From positions 1 through 64,000 of the forward strand of contig NZ_JBCGDC010000022.1 of assembly GCF_042237075.1 (NCBI RefSeq): DNA of 64,000 nt, given 5' to 3'. Position numbers and translations under genes: made by a program. Below, piece after piece: positions 57,545 through 64,000 of the stretch. The stretch comes from Polymorphospora lycopeni (GTDB lineage Bacteria > Actinomycetota > Actinomycetes > Mycobacteriales > Micromonosporaceae). How positions within the stretch are numbered: the first letter of the stretch is position 1; every line of letters starts with the position of its first letter. The notes beneath the pieces were generated by a model. It saw only the letters and a program-made list of their open reading frames with translations. It was not told where the DNA came from and searched no databases.

Positions 57545-58828
57545 GTGGCGAAGGCGAAGTTCGAGCGGACTAAGCCGCACGTCAACATCGGCACCATTGG
57601 TCACATCGACCACGGTAAGACGACGCTGACCGCGGCCATCACCAAGGTGCTGCACGACCGGTACCCGGACATCAACCCCTACACGCCGTTCGACGAGATC
57701 GACAAGGCGCCGGAGGAGAAGGCCCGCGGTATCACGATCTCGATCGCGCACGTCGAGTACCAGACGGAGGAGCGGCACTACGCTCACGTCGACTGCCCCG
57801 GTCACGCCGACTACATCAAGAACATGATCACCGGTGCCGCGCAGATGGATGGCGCGATCCTGGTGGTGGCGGCGACCGACGGCCCGATGCCGCAGACCCG
57901 TGAGCACGTGCTGCTGGCCCGTCAGGTCGGCGTGCCGTACATCGTCGTGGCGCTCAACAAGAGCGACATGGTCGATGACGAGGAGCTGCTCGAGCTGGTC
58001 GAGCTCGAGGTCCGTGAGCTGCTCTCGGCGCAGGAGTACCCGGGTGACGACCTGCCGGTCGTCCGGGTGTCGGCGCTCAANGAGCTGGTCGAGCTCGAGG
58101 TCCGTGAGCTGCTCTCGGCGCAGGAGTACCCGGGTGACGACCTGCCGGTCGTCCGGGTGTCGGCGCTCAAGGCGCTCGAGGGTGACCCGAAGTGGACCGA
58201 GGCCCTCATGGAGCTGATGGGTGCGGTCGACACCGCCATCCCGCAGCCGGAGCGGCAGACGGAGAAGCCGTTCCTCATGCCCGTCGAGGACGTCTTCACC
58301 ATCACCGGTCGCGGCACCGTCGTCACCGGCCGGGTGGAGCGCGGCGTGCTCCTGCCGAACGAGGACGTCGAGATCGTCGGCATCAAGGACAAGGGCATCA
58401 AGACCAAGGTCACCGCGATCGAGATGTTCCGGAAGACCCTGGAAGACGCCCGCGCAGGTGAGAACGTCGGCCTGCTGCTGCGTGGCACCAAGCGCGACGA
58501 GGTCGAGCGCGGCATGGTCGTGGTGAAGCCGGGGACGAACACCCCGCACACCGAGTTCGAGGCGACCGTCTACATCCTCTCCAAGGAGGAGGGTGGCCGG
58601 CACACCCCGTTCTTCCAGAACTACCGGCCGCAGTTCTACTTCCGTACCACCGATGTCACGGGCGTCGTCACGCTGCCCGAGGGCACCGAGATGGTCATGC
58701 CGGGCGACAACACGTCGATGGCCGTCAAGCTCATCCAGCCGATCGCGATGGAGGACAACCTCAAGTTCGCGATCCGTGAGGGTGGCCGGACCGTCGGCGC
58801 CGGTTTCGTCACGAAGATCGTCAAGTAA
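57545..58828 (+). CDS. tuf: Elongation factor Tu (with artefactual in-frame duplication)
   Basis: The frame gives 427 residues, 30 more than the normal 397, because 89 nt are repeated around N 58081 (90 nt in all, so the frame is kept). Removing one copy restores normal EF-Tu. G1 (GHIDHGKTTLTAAI), G2 region (ARGITISIAHVEYQ), G3 (DCPGHADYIKNMI), and G4 (NKSDMVDDEE) are present, as is the C-terminal PIAMEDNLKFAIREGGRTVGAGFVTKIVK. GTG start with CACAGGAGGAC upstream. It delivers aminoacyl-tRNA to the ribosome. A residue is unknown at the N. Confidence 0.95.
   Translation: MAKAKFERTKPHVNIGTIGHIDHGKTTLTAAITKVLHDRYPDINPYTPFDEIDKAPEEKARGITISIAHVEYQTEERHYAHVDCPGHADYIKNMITGAAQMDGAILVVAATDGPMPQTREHVLLARQVGVPYIVVALNKSDMVDDEELLELVELEVRELLSAQEYPGDDLPVVRVSALXELVELEVRELLSAQEYPGDDLPVVRVSALKALEGDPKWTEALMELMGAVDTAIPQPERQTEKPFLMPVEDVFTITGRGTVVTGRVERGVLLPNEDVEIVGIKDKGIKTKVTAIEMFRKTLEDARAGENVGLLLRGTKRDEVERGMVVVKPGTNTPHTEFEATVYILSKEEGGRHTPFFQNYRPQFYFRTTDVTGVVTLPEGTEMVMPGDNTSMAVKLIQPIAMEDNLKFAIREGGRTVGAGFVTKIVK
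57992..58170 (+). other. 89-bp direct duplication around N 58081: probable contig-overlap artefact
   Basis: 57992-58080 and 58082-58170 are identical and separated by a single N. Both lie in the most conserved part of tuf, and no EF-Tu has such an insertion to my knowledge. It is best explained by two overlapping contig ends joined without merging. Confidence 0.92.
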
Positions 58829-59122
58829 CAGGTAACCCCGATTAGCGTTGCCGTACGAGGTACGGCATACTAGTCAGGTTGCGTCCGCGCAGGGTGGTTG
58901 GCTGCCCAGCAGTCAACCACCCTCGCACGGTGTCCGGCCCGTGGAGACACGGCCGGTGCCTCGACCCCCGGACGGGGTCAGCCCCGCGAAACACCCCAGG
59001 TCGTCTCGGTTATCCGGGGCGGAGTCTGGCTCCAGGGCGCGACACGCCCGACCGCGGGGGTGGGCGGAAGCCGGGGGAAGCCCCGCGACACAGCGGCATC
59101 GAGAGAAGGAACAGAAGCCACC
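58829..59122 (+). promoter_or_regulatory. rpsJ (S10 operon) leader with hairpins
   Basis: This 294-nt gap holds no gene. A stem TGCCGTAC / GTACGGCA (58849-58867) with loop GAG overlaps a possible -10 box CATACT (58866-58871). Further stems are GGGTGGTTG (58892-58900) with CAACCACCC (58914-58922), and CCGGCC(C)GTG / CACGGCCGG (about 58934-58956). The S10 leader is regulated by L4 in enterobacteria; an equivalent here is not established. The first stem might also end the tuf transcript. Confidence 0.45.
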
Positions 59123-59431
59123 ATGGCGGGACAGAAGATCCGCATCCGGCTCAAGGCCTACGACCACGAGGTCGTCGACTCCTCGGCGCGGAAGATCGTC
59201 GAGACGGTGACGCGCACCGGGGCGCAGGTCGCAGGCCCGGTGCCGCTGCCCACGGAAATCAACCGTTTCTGCGTCATCCGGTCGCCGCACAAGTACAAGG
59301 ACTCGCGCGAGCACTTCGAGATGCGCACGCACAAGCGTCTGATCGACATCATCGACCCGACCCCGAAGACGGTCGACTCGCTCATGCGCCTCGACCTGCC
59401 GGCTGGCGTCGACATCGAGATCAAGCTGTAG
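59123..59431 (+). CDS. rpsJ: 30S ribosomal protein S10
   Basis: A 102-residue protein. [68 protein letters not shown] covers the family core; it also serves as the NusE partner in antitermination. ATG 59123 was chosen over upstream in-frame codons because AGAAGGAAC precedes it and the family start is MAGQKIRIR. It heads the S10-type operon that continues to the end of the window. Confidence 0.98.
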
Positions 59432-59443
59432 GGACTGCGACTA

Positions 59444-60106
59444 ATGGACAGGCAAGTTAAGGGCATCCTGGGCGCCAAGCTCGGCATGACCCAGGTCTGG
59501 GACAACAATCGGGTTGTACCGGTGACCGTGGTGCAGGCCGGCCCGTGCGTCGTGACCCAGGTGCGAACCGGTGACAAGGACGGCTACTCGGCCATCCAGC
59601 TGGCGTACGGCGCGATCGACCCCCGCAAGGTCAAGAAGCCGCGGGCGGGTCACTTCGCGAAGTCGGGTGCTGCCCCGCGCCGGCACATCGTCGAGCTGCG
59701 GACGACCGACGCGAGCGACTACGAGCTCGGCCAGGAGGTCACCGTCGACAGCTTCGCGCCCGGCGTGACGATCGACGTGACCGGCAAGACCAAGGGCAAG
59801 GGCTTCGCCGGTGTCATGAAGCGGCACGGCTTCCACGGTCTGCGTGCCAGCCACGGTGTCGAGCGCAAGCACCGCTCGCCCGGCTCCATCGGCGCCTGCG
59901 CGACCCCCGGCCGCGTCTTCAAGGGCGTGCGGATGGCCGGTCGCATGGGTGGTGTGCGCTACACGGTGCAGAACCTCACCGTGCAGGCGGTCGACGCCGA
60001 GAACAACCTGTTGCTCGTGAAGGGCGCCATCCCCGGCCCCAAGGGCGCGCTGGTGCTGGTCCGCTCCGCGGCCAAGACCCAGGCCAAGAAGGGCGGTGTG
60101 AAGTAA
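59444..60106 (+). CDS. rplC: 50S ribosomal protein L3
   Basis: A 220-residue protein near the peptidyl transferase centre. MDRQVKGILGAKLGMTQVWDNNRVVPVTVVQAGPCVVTQVRT and KGKGFAGVMKRHGFHGLRASHGVERKHRSPGSIGACATPGRVFKG are typical. It starts 12 nt after rpsJ, and its stop overlaps the rplD ATG (TAATG). Confidence 0.98.
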   Translation: MDRQVKGILGAKLGMTQVWDNNRVVPVTVVQAGPCVVTQVRTGDKDGYSAIQLAYGAIDPRKVKKPRAGHFAKSGAAPRRHIVELRTTDASDYELGQEVTVDSFAPGVTIDVTGKTKGKGFAGVMKRHGFHGLRASHGVERKHRSPGSIGACATPGRVFKGVRMAGRMGGVRYTVQNLTVQAVDAENNLLLVKGAIPGPKGALVLVRSAAKTQAKKGGVK

Positions 60107-60759
60107 TGGCGACGGTTGACGTACTCAACGCCGAAGGCGGCAAGAGCGGTTCGGTCGACCTCCCGGTCGAGATCTTCGACGTACAGGCCAACGTGCCCCT
60201 GATGCACCAGGTCGTGGTGGCCCAGCTCGCGGCCGCCCGCCAGGGCACGCACAAGGCCAAGACCCGCGGCGAGGTCGCCGGTGGCGGCAAGAAGCCGTAC
60301 AAGCAGAAGGGCACCGGCCGGGCCCGGCAGGGCTCGATCCGCGCCCCGCAGTTCGCCGGCGGTGGCGTCGTGCACGGCCCCGTGCCGCGTGACTACAGCC
60401 AGCGGACCCCGAAGAAGATGAAGGCCGCCGCACTGCGTGGCGCGCTCTCCGACCGTGCCCGCGCCGGCCGCGTGCACGTGGTCGAGGCGTTCGTCACCGG
60501 TGAGAAGCCGTCGACCAAGGCCGCCATCGCCACGCTGCGCAAGGCCACCGAGGCCCGGCGGGTGCTGGTCGTGCTGAGCAGCACCGACGAGCTGAACTGG
60601 TTGTCGCTGCGTAACGAGGCGAGCGTGCACCTGATCGAGGCCGGCCAGCTCAACACCTACGACGTGCTGGTCGCCGACGATGTGGTCTTCACCAAGGAAG
60701 CCCTGGACGAGTTCATGCGCGTCCCGGCGGCGTCGAAGACCGAGGAGAGCGACAAGTGA
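60106..60759 (+). CDS. rplD: 50S ribosomal protein L4
   Basis: A 217-residue protein of the exit tunnel. The loop GEVAGGGKKPYKQKGTGRARQGSIRAPQFAGGGVVHGPVPRDYSQRTPKKM is the macrolide-tunnel extension and appears wild-type. Its start overlaps rplC and its stop overlaps the rplW GTG (GTGA). Confidence 0.97.
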   Translation: MATVDVLNAEGGKSGSVDLPVEIFDVQANVPLMHQVVVAQLAAARQGTHKAKTRGEVAGGGKKPYKQKGTGRARQGSIRAPQFAGGGVVHGPVPRDYSQRTPKKMKAAALRGALSDRARAGRVHVVEAFVTGEKPSTKAAIATLRKATEARRVLVVLSSTDELNWLSLRNEASVHLIEAGQLNTYDVLVADDVVFTKEALDEFMRVPAASKTEESDK

Positions 60760-61058
60760 CCACCATCGCCGACCCCCGCGACATCATCGTCGCGCCGGTC
60801 GTCTCCGAGAAGAGCTACAGCGAGCTGAACCGGAACTGGTACACGTTCCTGGTTCACCCGGACGCCAACAAGACCGAGATCAAGATCGCGATCCAGCAGA
60901 TCTTCAACGTCCGCGTCCTGACGGTGAACACGCTCAACCGTGAAGGCAAGCGCAAGCGGACCCGTACCGGTTTCGGTCAGCGCAAGGCCACCAAGCGGGC
61001 GATGGTGAAGCTGGCTGACGGTGACCGTATCGAGGCCTTCGGCGGCCCGGTCGGCTGA
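60756..61058 (+). CDS. rplW: 50S ribosomal protein L23
   Basis: A 100-residue protein from GTG 60756. DIIVAPVVSEKSYSELNRNWYTFLVHPDANKTEIKIAIQQIFNVRVLTVNTLNREGKRKRT is typical. It docks SRP and trigger factor at the exit tunnel. It overlaps rplD by 4 nt and is 12 nt before rplB. Confidence 0.97.
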   Translation: MTTIADPRDIIVAPVVSEKSYSELNRNWYTFLVHPDANKTEIKIAIQQIFNVRVLTVNTLNREGKRKRTRTGFGQRKATKRAMVKLADGDRIEAFGGPVG

Positions 61059-61070
61059 GGGGTATAGACA

Positions 61071-61910
61071 ATGGCTATCCGTAAGTACAAGCCGACGACC
61101 CCGGGCCGTCGTGGCTCCAGCGTCGCCGACTTCGCCGAGATCACGCGGTCGACTCCCGAGAAGTCGCTGCTGGCTCCGCTGCCGAAGAAGGGTGGGCGCA
61201 ACGCCCACGGCCGGATCACCGCGCGGCACCAGGGCGGTGGGCACAAGCGTCAGTACCGTCTGATCGACTTCAAGCGGGTCGACAAGGACGGCGTACCGGC
61301 GAAGGTCGCCCACATCGAGTACGACCCCAACCGCACCGCGCGGATCGCGCTGCTGCACTACGCCGACGGCGAGAAGCGCTACATCATCGCGCCGAAGGAC
61401 CTGAAGCAGGGCGACACGGTCGAGTCGGGCCCCACGGCCGACATCAAGCCGGGCAACAACCTGCCGCTGCGCAACATCCCGGTCGGTACCACGATCCACG
61501 GGGTGGAGCTGCGTCCGGGGGGCGGTGCCAAGCTGGCCCGCTCGGCCGGCGTCGGCATCCAGCTGCTCGGCCGGGAAGGCGCCTACGCCACGCTGCGGAT
61601 GCCGTCCGGTGAGATCCGGCGGGTCGACGTGCGGTGCCGGGCGACCGTCGGTGAAATCGGCAACGCCGACCAGTCAAACATCAACTGGGGCAAGGCCGGC
61701 CGTATGCGCTGGAAGGGCAAGCGCCCGACCGTCCGTGGTGTCGCCATGAACCCGGTCGACCACCCGCACGGTGGTGGTGAGGGTAAGACCTCCGGTGGTC
61801 GCCACCCGGTCAACCCGCAGGGTAAGCCCGAAGGCCGTACCCGTCGTAAGGGCCAGCCGAGCGACCGGCTGATCGTCCGCCGCCGCTACGCGACCCGCAA
61901 GCGCGGCTAA
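61071..61910 (+). CDS. rplB: 50S ribosomal protein L2
   Basis: A 279-residue protein required for subunit association and peptidyl transfer. KYKPTTPGRRGSSVADFAEITRSTPEKSLLAPLPKKGGRNAHGRITARHQGGGHKRQYRLIDFKR and VRGVAMNPVDHPHGGGEGKTSGGRHPVNPQGKPEGRTRRKGQPS include the conserved His of the family. GAGGGG precedes the ATG. rpsS follows after 14 nt. Confidence 0.98.
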   Translation: MAIRKYKPTTPGRRGSSVADFAEITRSTPEKSLLAPLPKKGGRNAHGRITARHQGGGHKRQYRLIDFKRVDKDGVPAKVAHIEYDPNRTARIALLHYADGEKRYIIAPKDLKQGDTVESGPTADIKPGNNLPLRNIPVGTTIHGVELRPGGGAKLARSAGVGIQLLGREGAYATLRMPSGEIRRVDVRCRATVGEIGNADQSNINWGKAGRMRWKGKRPTVRGVAMNPVDHPHGGGEGKTSGGRHPVNPQGKPEGRTRRKGQPSDRLIVRRRYATRKRG

Positions 61911-61924
61911 GGAGAAGTCAAGAC

Positions 61925-62206
61925 ATGCCTCGCAGCCTGAAGAAGGGCCCGTTCATCGACGACCACCTTCTCAAGAAGGTGGAGACGCAGAACGAGAAGG
62001 GCTCGAAGAACGTCATCAAGACCTGGTCGCGACGCTCGACGATCATCCCCGAGATGCTGGGGCACACGATCGCGGTGCACGACGGGCGCAAGCACGTCCC
62101 GGTGTTCGTCACCGAGTCGATGGTCGGGCACAAGCTCGGCGAGTTCGCGCTCACCCGCACGTTCAAGGGTCACGAGAAGGACGACCGGAAGAGCCGCCGC
62201 CGCTGA
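61925..62206 (+). CDS. rpsS: 30S ribosomal protein S19
   Basis: A 93-residue head protein. PRSLKKGPFIDDHLLKKVE and TWSRRSTIIPEMLGHTIAVHDGRKHVPVFVTESMVGHKLGEFALTRTFKGH match the family. AAGGAG precedes the ATG. rplV follows after 38 nt. Confidence 0.98.
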   Translation: MPRSLKKGPFIDDHLLKKVETQNEKGSKNVIKTWSRRSTIIPEMLGHTIAVHDGRKHVPVFVTESMVGHKLGEFALTRTFKGHEKDDRKSRRR

Positions 62207-62244
62207 CGCGGCAGCCACGGATAGAGGATCAAGGGGTTTCAGCG

Positions 62245-62724
62245 ATGCCAGTTAAGGGCGACGCTCCGGTGCTCCCGGGCGCGCGGGCGATTGCGCGTTA
62301 CGTGCGCATCTCGCCGAACAAGGCGCGCCGGGTGGTCAACCTCGTCCGCGGTTTGCCCGCGAAGGAGGCGCTCACGGTGCTCCAGTTCGCGCCGCAGGCC
62401 GCGAGCGAGCAGGTCTACAAGGTGCTCGCCAGCGCGATCGCCAACGCCGAGAACAACGAGCGGCTGGACCCCGACGCGCTGCTCGTCAGCGAGGCGTTCG
62501 TCGACGAGGGCCCGACCATGAAGCGGTTCCAGCCGCGCGCGCAGGGCCGGGCCTACCGGATCCGCAAGCGCACCTGCCACATCACCATTGCGGTGGAAGC
62601 GGTTGCGCCGGCGGCGCGTCCGGCGAAGAAGGCCGCGGCGAAGAAGGCCGCGCCCGCCGAGGCGAAGCCGGAGACCAAGGCGCAGGCCAGCGAGTCTGCG
62701 AGTAACACGGAAGGTGCCGAGTAA
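62245..62724 (+). CDS. rplV: 50S ribosomal protein L22
   Basis: A 159-residue protein. ARAIARYVRISPNKARRVVNLVRGLPAKEALTVLQFAPQAASEQVYKVLASAIANAENN and PTMKRFQPRAQGRAYRIRKRTCHITIAV form the normal core, which lines the exit tunnel; the residues past about 125 are an Ala/Lys/Glu-rich tail (KKAAAKKAAPAEAKPETKAQ) longer than in most bacteria but common in actinobacteria. The stop overlaps the rpsC ATG (TAATG). Confidence 0.97.
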   Translation: MPVKGDAPVLPGARAIARYVRISPNKARRVVNLVRGLPAKEALTVLQFAPQAASEQVYKVLASAIANAENNERLDPDALLVSEAFVDEGPTMKRFQPRAQGRAYRIRKRTCHITIAVEAVAPAARPAKKAAAKKAAPAEAKPETKAQASESASNTEGAE

Positions 62725-63587
62725 TGGGTCAGAAGGTTCACCCGCACGGGTTTCGGCTCGGCATCTCGACCGACTGGAAGTCCCGTTGGTACGCCGACAA
62801 GCTCTACAAGGACTACATCGCCGAGGACGTCAAGATCCGGCGGATGATGTCCAAGGGCCTGGAGCGGGCGGGTATCTCGAAGGTCGACATCGAGCGGACC
62901 CGCGACCGGGTCCGGGTCGACATCCACACCGCCCGGCCGGGCATCGTCATCGGCCGTAAGGGTGCCGAGGCCGACCGGATCCGTGGCGAGCTGGAGAAGC
63001 TGACCGGCAAGCAGGTGCAGCTCAACATCCTCGAGGTGAAGAGCCCCGAGTCGGACGCGCAGCTCGTGGCGCAGGGCGTCGCCGAGCAGCTCTCCAGCCG
63101 GGTCAGCTTCCGGCGGGCGATGCGCAAGGCGATGCAGTCGGCGATGAAGAACTCGATCGTCAAGGGCATCCGGGTGCAGGTTTCCGGCCGCCTCGGCGGT
63201 GCGGAGATGAGCCGTACGGAGTTCTACCGCGAGGGTCGCGTTCCGCTGCACACGCTGCGCGCCAACATCGAGTACGGCTTCTTCGAGGCCCGTACCACCT
63301 TCGGCCGGATCGGCGTGAAGGTCTGGATCTACAAGGGCGACGCCGTGCCGGGCCGGGAGGCTCCGGTCGAGGCGGGTCCCGCGCGTCCCCGTCGGGAGCG
63401 CGGCGACCGGCCCGAGCGGCCGCGTCGTGGTCGCTCCGGTTCGACCGGTACGACCGCCGGCGGCACCGAGGCCGGACGGGCCGCGCAGGCTGCGCAGGCC
63501 GAGGCCGCGGAAGCCCCGAACGACAGCGCCGCCGCGGCGGCCGCCCCGGCTTCGGCCGGGAACGACAGCTCAGCGCAGGAGGGCTGA
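62724..63587 (+). CDS. rpsC: 30S ribosomal protein S3
   Basis: A 287-residue protein. The KH domain (IVIGRKGAEADRIRGELEKLTGKQVQLNILEVKSPESDAQL) and the C-terminal S3 domain (VQVSGRLGGAEMSRTEFYREGRVPLHTLRANIEYGFFEARTTFGRIGVKVWIYKGD) are complete. After about residue 210 there is an actinobacterial Arg/Pro/Ala-rich tail of roughly 75 residues. It contributes to mRNA entry and helicase activity. It overlaps rplV and precedes rplP by 3 nt. Confidence 0.97.
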   Translation: MGQKVHPHGFRLGISTDWKSRWYADKLYKDYIAEDVKIRRMMSKGLERAGISKVDIERTRDRVRVDIHTARPGIVIGRKGAEADRIRGELEKLTGKQVQLNILEVKSPESDAQLVAQGVAEQLSSRVSFRRAMRKAMQSAMKNSIVKGIRVQVSGRLGGAEMSRTEFYREGRVPLHTLRANIEYGFFEARTTFGRIGVKVWIYKGDAVPGREAPVEAGPARPRRERGDRPERPRRGRSGSTGTTAGGTEAGRAAQAAQAEAAEAPNDSAAAAAAPASAGNDSSAQEG

Positions 63588-63590
63588 CAC

Positions 63591-64000
63591 ATGCTGATGC
63601 CGCGCAAGCCCCCGAAGGGCTTCCGCAAGCCGCACCACCCGGATCGCAGCGGCGCTTCCAAGGGCGGCAACCGGGTGGTCTTCGGCGAGTTCGGTATCCA
63701 GGCGCTCGAGCCGGCGTACGTCACCAACCGGCAGATCGAGTCGGCCCGTATCGCCATGACCCGTCACATCAAGCGTGGTGGCAAGGTCTGGATCACGGTC
63801 TTCCCGGACCAGGCCCTCACCAAGAAGCCGGCCGAAACCCGGATGGGTTCCGGTAAGGGTTCGCCGGAGTGGTGGGTCGCGAACATCAAGCCCGGCCGGG
63901 TTCTGTTCGAGATGTCCTTCCCCAACGAGCAGATCGCGCGTGAGGCCATGCGCCGCGCGATCCACAAGCTCCCGATGAAGTGCCGCATTGTGACGCGCGA
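63591..64000 (+). CDS. rplP: 50S ribosomal protein L16 (C-terminus outside window)
   Basis: About 136 residues are visible from ATG 63591, which follows CAGGAGGG. PRKPPKGFRKPHHPDRSGASKGGNRVVFGEFGIQALEPAYVTNRQIESARIAMTRHIKRGGKVWITVFPDQ and ETRMGSGKGSPEWWVANIKPGRVLFEMSFPNEQIAREAMRRAIHKLPMKCRIVTR are the complete L16 signature, so only a few residues are missing. L16 organises the A-site tRNA elbow. An in-frame ATG at 63597 is a possible shorter start. Confidence 0.97.
   Translation, partial: MLMPRKPPKGFRKPHHPDRSGASKGGNRVVFGEFGIQALEPAYVTNRQIESARIAMTRHIKRGGKVWITVFPDQALTKKPAETRMGSGKGSPEWWVANIKPGRVLFEMSFPNEQIAREAMRRAIHKLPMKCRIVTR

Overview
The window is high-GC actinobacterial chromosome, most probably from a member of the Micromonosporaceae (Micromonospora/Salinispora type). 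I infer this from gene order and protein families, not from a database search. The supports are a paired DUF3152 locus, MoeZ, and the conserved order htpX - yajQ - tRNA-Tyr - tRNA-Thr - tRNA-Met - rpmG - hadA - hadB - tRNA-Trp - secE - nusG - rplK - rplA - rplJ - rplL - rpoB - rpoC - rpsL - rpsG - fusA - tuf - rpsJ onwards. GTG starts are frequent, and many genes have a TAnnnT box 6-8 nt before the start codon, which suggests leaderless transcripts. Two single N bases (52641 and 58081) show that this is a scaffolded draft; both sit beside assembly artefacts (an inverted copy of the rpoC end, and an 89-bp duplication inside tuf).

Layout. 1-9.8 kb: DEAD-box helicase (partial, minus), ferritin-like MiaE-type protein, DUF3107, TetR regulator, a 964-residue Pro/Arg-rich protein with a decapeptide minisatellite, an alpha/beta hydrolase, and two tandem DUF3152 proteins with a metzincin-like zinc signature. 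9.9-15.6 kb: moeZ, a four-copy 142-bp tandem repeat, a terpene-cyclase-like repeat protein, proB-proA (minus), and an alkyltransferase-like protein. 15.6-20.5 kb: a sugar-cation symporter coupled to a PLP decarboxylase, then (minus) an ECF sigma factor overlapping a membrane protein gene. 20.7-32 kb: a partial complex I cluster, nuoB, then DUF2252 and a glucose-dehydrogenase-like gene, then nuoC-H-I-J-K-L-M-N; nuoA, D, E, F and G are absent here. 32-40 kb: htpX, an MFS transporter, yajQ, tRNA genes, a small membrane peptide gene, a GGDEF-EAL protein, rpmG and hadAB. 40-64 kb: secE, nusG, ribosomal protein, RNA polymerase and elongation factor genes up to a truncated rplP.

Most notable observation. 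Several gene junctions are bridged by very short ORFs whose stop and start codons overlap by exactly 4 nt (ATGA or GTGA) with the genes on either side. The clearest is nuoM - mini-ORF - mini-ORF - nuoN, where a 59-bp tandem repeat (20 codons minus 1 nt) preserves the overlap at every step. Similar bridges occur at nuoI - nuoJ and between the symporter and decarboxylase genes; the nuoH - nuoI gap ends in one. I suggest these are translational-coupling relays that keep ribosomes moving across repeat-expanded junctions. This is inference from sequence only.

The second half is the standard translation/transcription supra-operon, with several visible control elements: strong hairpin terminators after rplA and rplL, an L10-type leader before rplJ, sigma-70-like promoters before rpoB and rpsL, and hairpins before tuf and rpsJ.
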